A stretch of 64,000 nt of DNA. It comes from Epiperipatus broadwayi (lineage: Eukaryota; Onychophora; Udeonychophora; Euonychophora; Peripatidae). The notes below the pieces were generated by a model. The model worked only from the letters and a program-made list of their open reading frames with translations. It was not told the origin of the DNA and ran no database searches. The translations under genes and the position numbers were made by a program. Numbering within the stretch: the first letter of the stretch is position 1; each line of letters opens with the position of its first letter. Shown one piece after another: positions 24,040 through 34,140 of this stretch. The stretch spans positions 4,089,244 to 4,153,243 of the forward strand of contig JAQFVV010012418.1 in NCBI GenBank assembly GCA_028023455.1, read 5' to 3'.

Positions 24040-25050
24040 TTTTTTTAAAAATGTAAATAAATAGTTAAATACCATTAAAAATTAGAATGATTATTTATAA
24101 TATTTATTTTTGATAATACTTTACTGTAATAAAATATTACTTATTAGTCCATTTATTATCGGACTAAATTATTACTGCGGTTATGAAATTAAATGTCTCA
24201 TTTTTGGGACTGAAAATTGGTAAGGAGGAGGGTCTTCTCCGATGATTTTTCCCAATACATAAGCTTTAGTCTGACAAAAAATTATAATGATTAATTCATT
24301 TCTTTGTTTCAGGGTCAAATGATTTATTTAAAAATCATTAAAAATTATAATGATTATTTATGATATTCATTTTTGATAAACTTTTTATCGTAGTAAATTA
24401 TTAGTTATTATTTCACAATGGCCAACATGGCGACTATGCCGATTATAATATTTATTTTTGATAATATTTTACTGTAATAAATTATGACTAATTGCATTTC
24501 TTATTGGAGTAAATTATTACTGCTGTTCTGAAAATAAATGTGTCTCATTTTTGGACTGAAAATTTAGTCTGACAAAAAAATTGTAATGATTAGTTTATTC
24601 TTTTTGTTTCGGGTTCGAATGAAAATTGTAATGATTATTTATAATATTCATTTTTTAATAATTTTTTTTTTTATCGTTTTCATTAAAAATTGTTTTGATT
24701 ATTTATAATATTCATTTTTGATACTAATTTTTTATCATAGTAAATTATTAGTTATTATTTCGCAACGGCTTCTAGTCTGAAAATATATATGATTAGTTAA
24801 TTTTTTTTTGTTTTCAGGGTCAAATGATTAGTTAAATATTAAAAATTGGGTAATGATTATTTATAATATTCATTTCTGATTTCTTTTTTGTTTTTTTTTA
24901 TTGTTTTCAGGGTCAAATGATTAGTTAAATATCGTTAAAAATTATAATGATTCTTTATAATATTCATTTTTTGATAATTTTTTTTTCATAGTAAATTATT
25001 AGTTATTATTTTTTCGCAATGACCAAACATGGCGATGTTCGACATCTCCT
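24040..25050 (+). repeat. Degenerate tandem array within the TIR element
   Basis: The block AATGATTATTTATAATATTC, ATTTTTGATAAT, TAAATTATTAGTTATTATTTC, GCAATGGCC and CAGGGTCAAATGATTAGTTA recurs about five times with units of variable length. AACATGGCGA occurs in the copies near 24427 and 25028. The array is too diverged to give a fixed period. Confidence 0.7.
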
Positions 25051-25055
25051 TCTTT

Positions 25056-25258
25056 GTTATTAACTATGCTATGATGTACTACCCTGAAGGCATACTATTC
25101 TAATCTTGCGATCTTCAAGGTGACTTCTCCACGTGATCTGCGGGCAAACTTTATCAATTAAGTTTGTTCACAAATCACTAGGAGATGTTATTTTAAAGAT
25201 CATAAGATTGGAATAGTATGCTTTCGGTGTAGTACATCATAGCTTAGTTAATACTCAA
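25056..25258. repeat. Terminal foldback, arms about 95 bp
   Basis: The left arm from GTTATTAACTATGCTATGAT pairs with the right arm ending at 25258. Shared internal pieces include GCATACTATTC and AATCTT..GATCTT. The arm match is clearly lower than the perfect match between 25227-25258 and 23484-23515. Confidence 0.75.
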
Positions 25259-26893
25259 GTATCTAAAAAAATATTAAAAGTAAGTTTATTTAAATAAAAA
25301 AAGTATGCCTTTCTGTATATTAGTTAGAATAATGTATTTTTTTTTCTTCTTAATTTTATGGTGTATGCTTAAATTCTTTTAAAAATATATAATTATAAAA
25401 ATAAAATATATTTTATATTTATTAAATAAAGACATCTCTCAAAATAAATGAAATTAATCTTGAAATAAAAAAAAAACCCTTTAGAAATGTTTTTGTTTTC
25501 TAAATAAAATGCAAACAAGAGTTGTAGTTTTTATTATCTGTTAATAATTACTGATTTTTGTTACTGTTCTTTCAGAATTGTTCAGTGTAAAATTATAGAT
25601 AAAAATCAATACACAAATGCTGGTAGAAGTAACTTTGTGAATGGCAAAATTTAATAAGTAATGTCACTCTGTGTTAGTACAAAATTGACTGAAATAGGTT
25701 TTTAAAGGAATATAAAATAAGTGGGTTCACAATAAAAAAAAATTGTTGCTTTGATTTATTTTTTACAGTGATATATATATATATATATATATATATTGTA
25801 TTTAAAAGTTTTGTAGCATTATTATTAAAATAAATTTATAGAAAGAAATATATAAACAAAATTATAGATATTAAAACTATTGATTAAACACACTTTTAGA
25901 AGGAATTGTATTTACAAGAAGAGATAAAAATCTCCATTTTTAAATTCTAAAAAATTCATATATTTAAAATTATGGATTTTGCATTAATGGCATTTTATCT
26001 GTATGAGCAAAGTAATCAAAATAATCAAAATTGTATTCGTCTGAGATCAAAAATCATTAACGTATACTCTGTATATTCTTTCATTATAACTTTATATATA
26101 ATAATGTTTTTGTTTATCATAAGGCAGATTTATTGGTTACAAAGTAACATTATGTTAAATATATTGTACCTGCTTTTAGAGTAAAGGATACATCATGAGT
26201 TCAGTGGCCTTAGATGATTATTCTCTTACTAATGATGCAGAATGTTTGCTACCACACATATTTTTGTTTTTGATTAATGCATCAACATTTTTCTAATGAA
26301 TCCAATAATCTGGATTCTGTCCATTTAATGACCAATAATTAAAGGGCAAGTTGGGTTGGTTATGATTCTATTTTCTATAAACAAGCTAAACTTGTGCTTA
26401 CAAATTCTGATCTATATGAATAAATTTTTAAATTTGACATAGATTAAAATCCTATGTTGGGTTTATGATAAAGATATATTACTACTATGTCACAATGCCC
26501 TTCACAGATAATGAAATGCTTAGCACCATGTACAAAGTTATTGTTATAATTTTTTTTATTCATTTCTTTATATTTTTTACTTTTGTATGAGAAGAAAAAA
26601 AATCAAATGTTGAAAAACAGAACTAAAATCTGAAAGTGAACTATTATAGGAAATATCACAACCATATGTTTATTTTTAAATTTATTTTTATAGTCAGCAC
26701 TTACATTTTATGTGACTTGCCTAGATTACCCATCTCTATGTATAATAATTAGATACTCATTTACTGACTATCTGGTTTGATTATAACTTGGATACTAGAA
26801 AGAAAAAAAAGTATGCTTATGATTAAAGTAGATCTGGTCAAAATTTCATAAGTATGAATTATAGAAGTTACAACATAATTGCCAATTTTAAAT
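25259..26893. other. AT-rich stretch, no gene seen
   Basis: Contains an (AT)13 tract at 25771-25796. The 70-codon frame at 25972-26184 is I, L and Y rich, with no recognisable domain, and is read as chance. Confidence 0.55.
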
Positions 26894-26910
26894 TTAAATT
26901 ACTTTCAAAT

Positions 26911-27027
26911 TAAAGTAAAAGGCTGAAACTTTCTTGCATGAGCATTTAGAATGCTTATATAACAGCCAATTAAATGAAATAATGACAGTATAAATAGCTC
27001 TCAAATCACAACACAAGACAGAGATTT
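26911..27027 (-). repeat. Foldback family, partial copy
   Basis: AAGGCTGAAACTTTCTTGCATG, CATTTAGAATGCTTATATAAC and CACAACACAAGACAGAGAT match the element at 27230-27462 in order. It corresponds to most of one arm plus the loop, so it no longer folds back on itself well. Confidence 0.75.
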
Positions 27028-27229
27028 TATAAGAAAAAGGTGGTTCCATCTTCTTTATTTAAATTTCTATATATATAAACAATCTGAAGCATTTTGACTT
27101 AAGAGCGTGAAGCTTTTAAATATCTTCACATTTAACTCACTGCATATTATTTCTAAATCAACCAGCGAAATCTTTCTATTTACAATAAAGTATTATTTCA
27201 AAACTTATGAAATTGACAGTAATGTATGT

Positions 27230-27462
27230 AATATTATTTATTAATGCAAGCAGTTCGTAATTAATGTGAAAAGCTGAAACCTTCTCGCATGCGCATTTAG
27301 AATGCTTATATAACAGCCAATCAGATCTCTGCCTTGTGTTGCAACTTGAAAGCTACCTATTCAGTCATTATTACATCTGATTGGCTCTAAATTGCTGCAT
27401 GCGAGTAGGTTTCAGCCTTTCACTTTAATTACTAACTGCTTGCGCTTAATAAATAATATTTA
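27230..27462. repeat. Foldback (MITE-like) element, arms about 90-100 bp
   Basis: The left arm AATATTATTTATTAATGCAA..GCTGAAACC..CTCGCATGC..GCCAATCAGAT pairs with the right arm read backwards. The central part carries CTCTGCCTTGTGTTGCAA, which recurs at 26911-27027 and 51285-51540. There is no ORF. A 15-bp direct repeat (ATTTAAATTACTTTC) lies just outside on the right (about 27463) and also left of the partial copy (about 26894). Confidence 0.85.
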
Positions 27463-27480
27463 AATTACTTTCGAATATAA

Positions 27481-28899
27481 ATAATGACGGATGAAATATA
27501 TATTGTCTAGTTTACAATTATATATATATATCATTTAAAATTTAAATAATTTATGCATTTTTTTTCGATATGATGATATAATATTTAATAAGTGTTTTTA
27601 AAATGCAAATATTTTTTTATAAAAAGTTCTTTTAATAAAGAACTTTTATTTGTAGTCTTTGAATTATATATATATTTACATAAACAAATAGTCATTTGCA
27701 TTTAAAACTAACTGCTTATAGTTCATTTAGAAATTATTGTGTATTTGTAAATATACTTTAATAAAATGAATTTAGAAAGTTTTTATTTTATTTTAATATA
27801 CAGTTAATTATTTTAACATTGATGTGGTTAAGTTTTGAACATATGGACGCATATTTTTATATAAAGCTTTTTTTATTAATAAATAAATTTAACAAGTCTT
27901 CTAAAGGTATAGACCTCTTGCTTAACACTCTAAAGTGAAAGATTGAAGAAATCAATATCAGGATAGATAACTGTTTTTTTTTTTCACTCTAGATAAGAAT
28001 TGCTGGATATTTATTTTCTAGCAAATGAATGGCTAGATAAGTTAGTTATAAGCTAGTTGCATTATAACCTGAAAACATTTTTATATTTAATCCAGCTGAG
28101 ATTCCTGCTCTTAAATGTAGTTAGGTGGAAATGTTTATTCCTAAACTATTTTAGTATTTATAAAAGAAATTGTATATTTTATAAGTTATAGAAAATGTAC
28201 AGTTTGCTTTTACAATTTTATTTATAATCAATTTATTTGAATATTTAGATTTACTAATTAAACAAGTTTATCAAAAAGCCACACTTTCCGGCCGCTAAAT
28301 ATAGTTATATGAAAAATAATCATTCAACTTTTGTCATGAATAGAATAGTCTGTCCATATTACATGTAACTAATAATCTCTTTGTATGTTATCAGTGTTAG
28401 CCATTCCATGCTATATGCACAGCTCTTGTTAAATCTCTTAAAACAAAACAAAACTATGCCTTGCACTCTTTTCTGCAGCTTCATGTTGATTGAAAAAAAC
28501 AAAGAACAAAGCAAATCCTATCAAATGTCATCTACCAATACTTAGAAAATTTTTTTGGGGATTATTCTTTAGCACAAATTTCTGGTCAACATTTAATATT
28601 TGGGATTTAATTTCACTTTGGCTTATAAGATTGTATTTATTTACAAATTGTGCATCTGATCATTAATATAAAATGGTACTTACATATTTCTCCAGCAATG
28701 TAGGAGAGATGGTATGCCTTTTCATCTTCATGATAAATATCTAACCTTGTGATTTCATCTCATCCAATAACATGATAAACTTACACTTTTATTTATTGTT
28801 CAGATTTTGTTCGGACAAGTACTTCTCAAAGTATTTTTTACTTCAGTGCTGATTTATTTTTTTCCAATTTTCTGATTAATACTACAATTTTTTTTAAAA
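27481..28899. other. AT-rich stretch, no gene seen
   Basis: No supportable gene. A small perfect hairpin with an 11-bp stem (AAAAGTTCTTT, loop TAAT) lies at 27622-27647. Confidence 0.55.
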
Positions 28900-29480
28900 C
28901 AGTACAAAATGATGAACACTTTACTTGGGACTGAGATCAATGTGATTGAGTACATCTGCACTTCAGACAAGCAATGGCATAATGTTCAAGAATGTAATAA
29001 TAAAATGGGCCTTCATAAGAGAATAGTTGGAGGGTTCCAGAATTCCATTTTTAATAGTGATCAAATTTATTTGCATCTGGGCTTGCAAGTTAATATCCAT
29101 AGAATGGGGGAAAACAGAGCTTGGGTTAACAGAGAAAAATGTAAAATTGGAGGTCCTAACAAAATTGTGGAAATTGGAAAAAGCCTTTTGCACAAAAAGA
29201 AAAAAAACAAGCTGGATGAATTCTTCTGGAACAATGGATGTTTAGTGACATATGCAGGGAAACCTATGAATGTTTCATCATGAGAATTCATGGTAGAACA
29301 GTGGCAATCAAACAAAATGTGGAAGAGAAATTGACAATTTATTCAGACTGTTGAAAAGCTTATAAAACTGCTGAATTACAAGCTGCTGGTTACTGATCAT
29401 TTTCATGTGAATCATACTGGATGACATCAAAAAAATTAGTCCACCACATTGAAGAAATAATAAAAGTGTAGTAATTTAAT
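28900..29480 (+). pseudogene. Merlin-type DDE transposase pseudogene (copy B)
   Basis: Three frames together follow a Merlin (IS1595/ISXO2-like DDE) transposase in order. Frame 28909-29283 has QECNNKMGL and later IGGPNKIVEIGKSLLHKKKK. Frame 29027-29245 has EGSRIPFLIVIKFICIWA. The third frame, from about 29259, reads RETYECFIMRIHGRTVAI, VEEKLTIYSDC, a stop, then KAYKTAELQAAGY. A last shift gives HFHVNH. In active relatives the first motif is 'VEIDES'. Here it reads VEIGKS, so the first catalytic Asp is Gly (codon 29176-29178). The second Asp, in YSDC (29346-29348), is kept. Such enzymes cut and paste DNA with terminal inverted repeats and 8-9-bp target duplications. I could not define this copy's ends. 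It is dead because of frameshifts, stops and the lost Asp. Confidence 0.75.
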
Positions 29481-29499
29481 TTTTTTTTTAAAAAAAAAA

Positions 29500-29890
29500 A
29501 ACATTTACTATTAATTAACATTTCTGGTGAAGATCCCATGCAACTGTTGTATTGCACAATTATGTGTTAAGTAAGTCTCCATTTTGGGAAAAATGAAAAT
29601 TTTTACTTTTAGTCTCCATTTTGAAACAAAATTTTATTCACTTAAAATAAAGTAGATAACAGATAAATTGATTATTTTATTGTGCTTTTGTGATTGTTTT
29701 GTCTGTATTTAAAGTAACATTTGGGAATTGCATAAAACTTTTTCAGATTTATTTTTGTGTGAAATTCAAATTTTTTTAATATTGTTAAAAATGTACTTTT
29801 TCAGATTTATTTTAGTGTGAAATTCATATTTTTAGCATTGTTAGAAATTAATATTTTTAATATTGTTAGATTTAATCTGGTGCAATTACT
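29500..29890 (-). repeat. Non-coding repeat homologous to 55.25-55.65 kb
   Basis: On the minus strand, ACAAAACAATCAC, AAAATGGAGACT and GATGTCATCCAGTATG occur in the same order as at 55258, 55437 and 55596. It directly follows the Merlin pseudogene and runs into the inverted repeat at 29891. It contains a direct repeat of about 60 bp (TTTTTCAGATTTATTT..GTGTGAAATTCA, twice near 29740 and 29800). Confidence 0.7.
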
Positions 29891-30100
29891 GTTACATATT
29901 AGAACTGCTGTGCCTTTTCAATATGTATTCAGACTGCTGATAACTTTGTAAATCTTGTGAAAATATGTACACATATCATTTTAAGTTTGTATAAGATCCA
30001 AATGTACATGTTATTTGGTCAGATCACAAGATTAAAAAGTTATCAGCGAATTGATATGAATATGAAAAGGCATAGCAGGTATATATAATATGTAAGTACC
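29891..30100. repeat. Inverted repeat related to 54.63-54.89 kb
   Basis: The left arm (ACATATTAGAACTGCTGTGCC, then GATAACTTTGTAAATCTTGT) and right arm (ACAAGATTAAAAAGTTATCAGCG, then AAAAGGCATAGCAGGT) are inverted copies. The same modules appear at 54627-54886 and, as one half, at 63715-63795. Confidence 0.8.
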
Positions 30101-30338
30101 GCAGTGCTATAGTAGTAAAAAAGCTATTTTTGAAGTGTGTGTGTATATATGTATTACACACACACATTTAAAACTATGATTTCAGCTCACATTTTAAAAA
30201 CATATGAATAAAGATATCTACAAAAAATAAAACAACCTCAAGCTATATATTTCCCGCTAACTCAGCATTTTAAATTGGCCGAGGTCATAATATCTACATA
30301 TGTCTTTATCATTTATTTAATATTTATCAATAATAATT
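30101..30338. other. AT-rich, CA/TA-rich spacer
   Basis: Includes short (GT)n/(AC)n runs near 30138 and 30160. A segment near 30190 (CACATTTTAAAAACATATGA) recurs near 30536, which suggests duplication in the adjoining repeat. Confidence 0.5.
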
Positions 30339-30661
30339 ACACTTTGATTTACAATGTAAAAGTTTCACCATTCACAACTTTAACACCAACTACTTCAGAT
30401 AAAATATAAATGATTATTACTAGTCATTAAAGATTAATATATCTGCTTTGTAATTAAACCCATGAACACATGAAATAATTCAACTTCATCTCTCTTTAAT
30501 ATTTTTTAGATATTCTTAAAACTTCCACCCCATCACACATTCTTAAAACATATGAATACAGACATCTCTAATTTAATAAATAATCAGTAATAATCATTAA
30601 TATATTTATCTAAAATGATTGATGTTAAAAGTTGTGAATGAACTTGAAAATCAAAGTGTAA
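30339..30661. repeat. Inverted repeat, same family as 8.47-8.66 kb
   Basis: TTACACTTTGATTT..CACAACTTT..GATTATTACT at 30337-30422 is matched in reverse complement by AATAATCATTAAT..AAAAGTTGTGAATG..AATCAAAGTGTAA at 30591-30662. The left half is also similar to 8470-8660. Confidence 0.7.
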
Positions 30662-32340
30662 CAAACCAAGCTTAACTAAACTACCAATCTTCAATATGTT
30701 GTCAAGGCAACCACTATAAGTGAAAGATAGGTTCCATTTTTTGGTCTGATCTAAGATCTTAATACAGCTTTATAAATTTTTAATATTACTTTTATACTAA
30801 TTTCAAAAACAGGTTTATTTAACTATGTTTACAATAAAGAAAAAATTATAAAATAACATTAAATTTGGCAATACATTTATAAACCATTAAATTACTTAAT
30901 GTCCAATATTAATAAGATTCCATGTGGAATTTGCTATTAGGTGAGGAGCTACTTTTATACTAATTGCAGAAATTGATTGGAAAAGCATTTATATTTATTA
31001 TAATAGTAAAAATAATATATATAGGTATAAGATTTTGCAGTTTCATAAAAAATTGATTTGATAAATATTTAAACATTTTATATTATTTACAAAAAAAGCT
31101 TGAATATCTTACATATTAATTTTATTAAATTTACATCTCAGCTCTTAAAACATTTTACATTTTCAACTTAAAGATGAGATCTATATTTGCTATAATGAGC
31201 AAATATTAAAGTCACTTTGTTTATTTTGTCATACAAAAAACTATTAATATTATACTGCGATTTTATTATTTGATATTTATAGACATGTTTATTATATAAT
31301 ATTAACTTCGATAATAATACATTTTGTAATCATTCCATTTTACTATAATCTGAAAATATTTCTATGGTTGTAATTTTAATAAGTTTTGTTAAGTATTGAT
31401 AGAGAATGGTGACAGATTATCAAAGATAATGTTCACTTGTTTTTTATTATTTGATGCTGAACCTGATAATAAGAGACTTATTATACATACACATAATTTT
31501 TATAATTTATATTTTATATATATGTGTGTGTGTGCAATAAATTCTCTGGCCAAAGAGAGGTTGAGATGTTCAGTTACTACATTACTACAAACAAATAAAA
31601 ATACTTAATTATCAGAAGTTTGTCATAAAATTTATTCTAGCATTTTATGTTTATTACTTGATTATAATTTGTGGTGGATCTTATGCTTAGAGTTATATTA
31701 TAAAATATTGTTTACATATATATAGACTTCTATTTTATTTCTCCTGTGCAAAGACATAAAAAGACCTTAGCAATATTAGTAGTAGATGAAGCCATTGTTC
31801 ATAATATGCAGGTTAACATTAGCTGCTGTCATTATTACATGTAATTTTTCAAGGACAATCAGCTAAAAAACCTTTTATGATTATTTGCTCCATATCCTCT
31901 ATAAGTGACTAAAAAATTCTAGATAGAAAATTTTATTTAAAAGTTAGAAGAAAGCTCCTTAATAAGTAATAACACCAAAAATTATTTATAATTCCATATT
32001 GCCTAAAATCAATTGATCCAGTAATCCTATTATAACAAACAATTTTTATTCAAAAAGTAAAAGAATTGAGCAATTAAATGACAAGTTATAGTATGCTATT
32101 AGGATTTCTCGTAAAAATAAAACCAGATTTTTTTTTTATTTATTTATCATACTAAATCTTTTATATTTCTATTAAATTTCTGTTTGTAAATTATATTTGT
32201 ATTTGATACTATTGATAAGCAGTTATATTTTAAATAATACTTAAAATGTCTATTAAATTAAGATGTCTTCCTATTGCAAATTGAATTAGAATTTTTTTTT
32301 TTTTTTGCTAATAAGATCAAGTTATTTGAATTGGCTTTTA
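30662..32340. other. AT-rich stretch, no gene seen
   Basis: No supportable gene. The 70-codon frame at 31396-31608 crosses a TA/TG microsatellite at 31515-31536 and has no domain. Confidence 0.55.
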
Positions 32341-32353
32341 AAAATAGTAACTA

Positions 32354-32446
32354 GTCAAGCGTTGGTAGTCGAGTGGTCAGCACAGCTATCTTACAAGCAG
32401 TTGTCCCGGGGTTGTTTCCCGACCGATTCTTTGACACATGGAAAAA
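32354..32446 (+). mobile_element. tRNA-Gly-like SINE with clear target-site duplication
   Basis: GTCAAGCGTTGGTAGTCGAG, then CTATCTTACAAGCAG, GGTTGTTTCCCGACC, TTTGACACATGG and an A-run. It is flanked by the direct repeat AAAATAGTAACTA (32341-32353 and 32447-32459). The duplication and A-tail show insertion by LINE-type retrotransposition. The anticodon-arm sequence has drifted from the TTCC seen at position 50. Confidence 0.92.
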
Positions 32447-32459
32447 AAAATAGTAACTA

Positions 32460-33690
32460 CCTAGAAGTACATCTTGATTAATCTTTTTATGTATATATAT
32501 CTAGTTATATTCATATACATATATTTGTGAAGTTGATATATATATATATTGTAAATATTATACAGTATATTAATCATTGTTGTTAATAATTAAATATTTT
32601 GTTTCTATATATTCAATCTTAGTTATTTATTCATGATTTAATATCCTTTTTAAATATGTGATTAATGACATTGTAATTAAATAATATTTTGATCTCATAC
32701 TGAAAAAACTTATGTTTCCATCAATGGAATTCTGTAGCCAGACTGATAACATGTGTATATATATATGTGTGTGTGTAGACTTACTGATTAGTTGTCCTAT
32801 CCAGAATGAATATAGCACTCTAAATATTTCTTCTCTTTTGCGATGTATATATAGTTAAGAATAATTCTTTTAACCATTGTTGTTATTATATGCACACACA
32901 CATACTTATTACCATTTTGATTTATTAACAAAAATTTAATACATTTATATGAAGTTTATTCATAGGTGGTCATTATCTTCACCATTGGCATTTGATCCAA
33001 ACTTCCTGCTTATTTGCCATTACATATTTGTAAACAATATAGATCAAGAATGTATTATATAAATGATTGTCATTGCTATCTCATAAACACGTTTCTTTAT
33101 TGTTAAATATCTGATGTATCAACATGGATATATATATATATGTACGTCCATTAAATTTATTAAGAGCTTCATGTCATAGTATTAATGATAGATTAATGAA
33201 TCCATCTGCCACATTTATAATCTAAAACTTAAATCCAAACTGGGTAAAACTTTGAAGCTTTTTTATTTTCCAAGCATTCGCTAGCTATTCAGTATTGATC
33301 AATAAATGGGTAAATATGAAAGGGTAAAGTAAAAATGAAAAATGCTACTCCTTCATTATGTTGATTTTTTTGATTCAATATGAAATAAATGATTTTTTTT
33401 TTTTTAAAATTGTAATTGGAATATTGCTTTTAATTATATTAATTAAATCACATATAACAAGAAGTTGTGTAGTAACCATTTTCTATTTTTAACATTATAG
33501 ATCATTCTGTTAAGATCATCCAAATTGTACATTCACCCACATTTAGGTATTATTAATACAGATGAAAACATAATGCATGAAATTAATCGCTAAATTAAAT
33601 TTGGGATGAAATTCTTTTATAGAAATAGTGTAACATTAAAAAAAAATGCTTATGTGTTTAAAATAGAAGATTTTCAATAGATGTAATTTA
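32460..33690. other. AT-rich stretch with TA repeats, no gene seen
   Basis: Several short (TA)n/(TG)n runs (32538, 32757, 33128) and nothing else supportable. Confidence 0.55.
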
Positions 33691-33694
33691 CAAA

Positions 33695-34140
33695 TAGTTA
33701 TTTATGGATCTTAGACATGGACACTTAATAGAAGAACAATACAAAAAAACTTTACATCACATAGTAAAACATGGAGAGTTGTATGTCAGGAGTAATAAGA
33801 ATGAATCAATTAATACATTCAAATACAGATTCCCTCGGTAAACCAGATTCCAGATTTGGACCAATGCCAAAGTTAAGTAATAGGGAAGAATGAACTGGTT
33901 ACCATAGATGGGTGTCTGAGACTATGGTGCTAAATACTAAATTGAAGATTGCAGTGTGAATGTGCAGTTATTCATGGGATTCAGTATCCAGTACTCCATA
34001 CCCTTTGACCATATGACTTTCTAGTGCAATAAAGAACATTTAGTTCAGTGTGTCGGAGCAGCTGAATATGATTTTGGACTCTCATCTTGCTGACAGAACC
34101 AAATAATGGGGTATCCTGTCACCATGAACCCATTTAAAAG
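33695..34140 (+). pseudogene. Possible LINE C-terminal remnant
   Basis: One frame near 33701 reads VIYGS-stop-TWTLNRRTIQK, resembling the 'YGSETWTL' motif that lies C-terminal to the reverse transcriptase in RTE-like LINEs. A few residues later another frame reads SCMSGVIRMNQL. The rest to 34140 is less AT-rich but unreadable, with many stops. The motif is short, so this stays tentative. Confidence 0.35.

Larger units (their letters stand above)
23484..25258. mobile_element. Candidate DNA element with perfect 32-bp terminal inverted repeats
   Basis: The 32 bases at 23484-23515 (beginning TTGAGTATTAACTAAGCTAT) are exactly the reverse complement of 25227-25258. Inside are a 21-22-bp tandem repeat (23779-23878), a 32-codon ORF (23902-24000), a degenerate tandem array (24040-25050) and a terminal foldback of about 200 bp (25056-25258). 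No transposase is visible, so it would be non-autonomous. Alternatively the foldback is a separate short element and 23484 is a solitary end of the same family. I found no clear target duplication. Confidence 0.65.

Noticed and set aside
28963-29315. Minus-strand frames opposite the Merlin relic
   Set aside because: They are shadows of the plus-strand transposase remnant, which carries the recognisable motifs.
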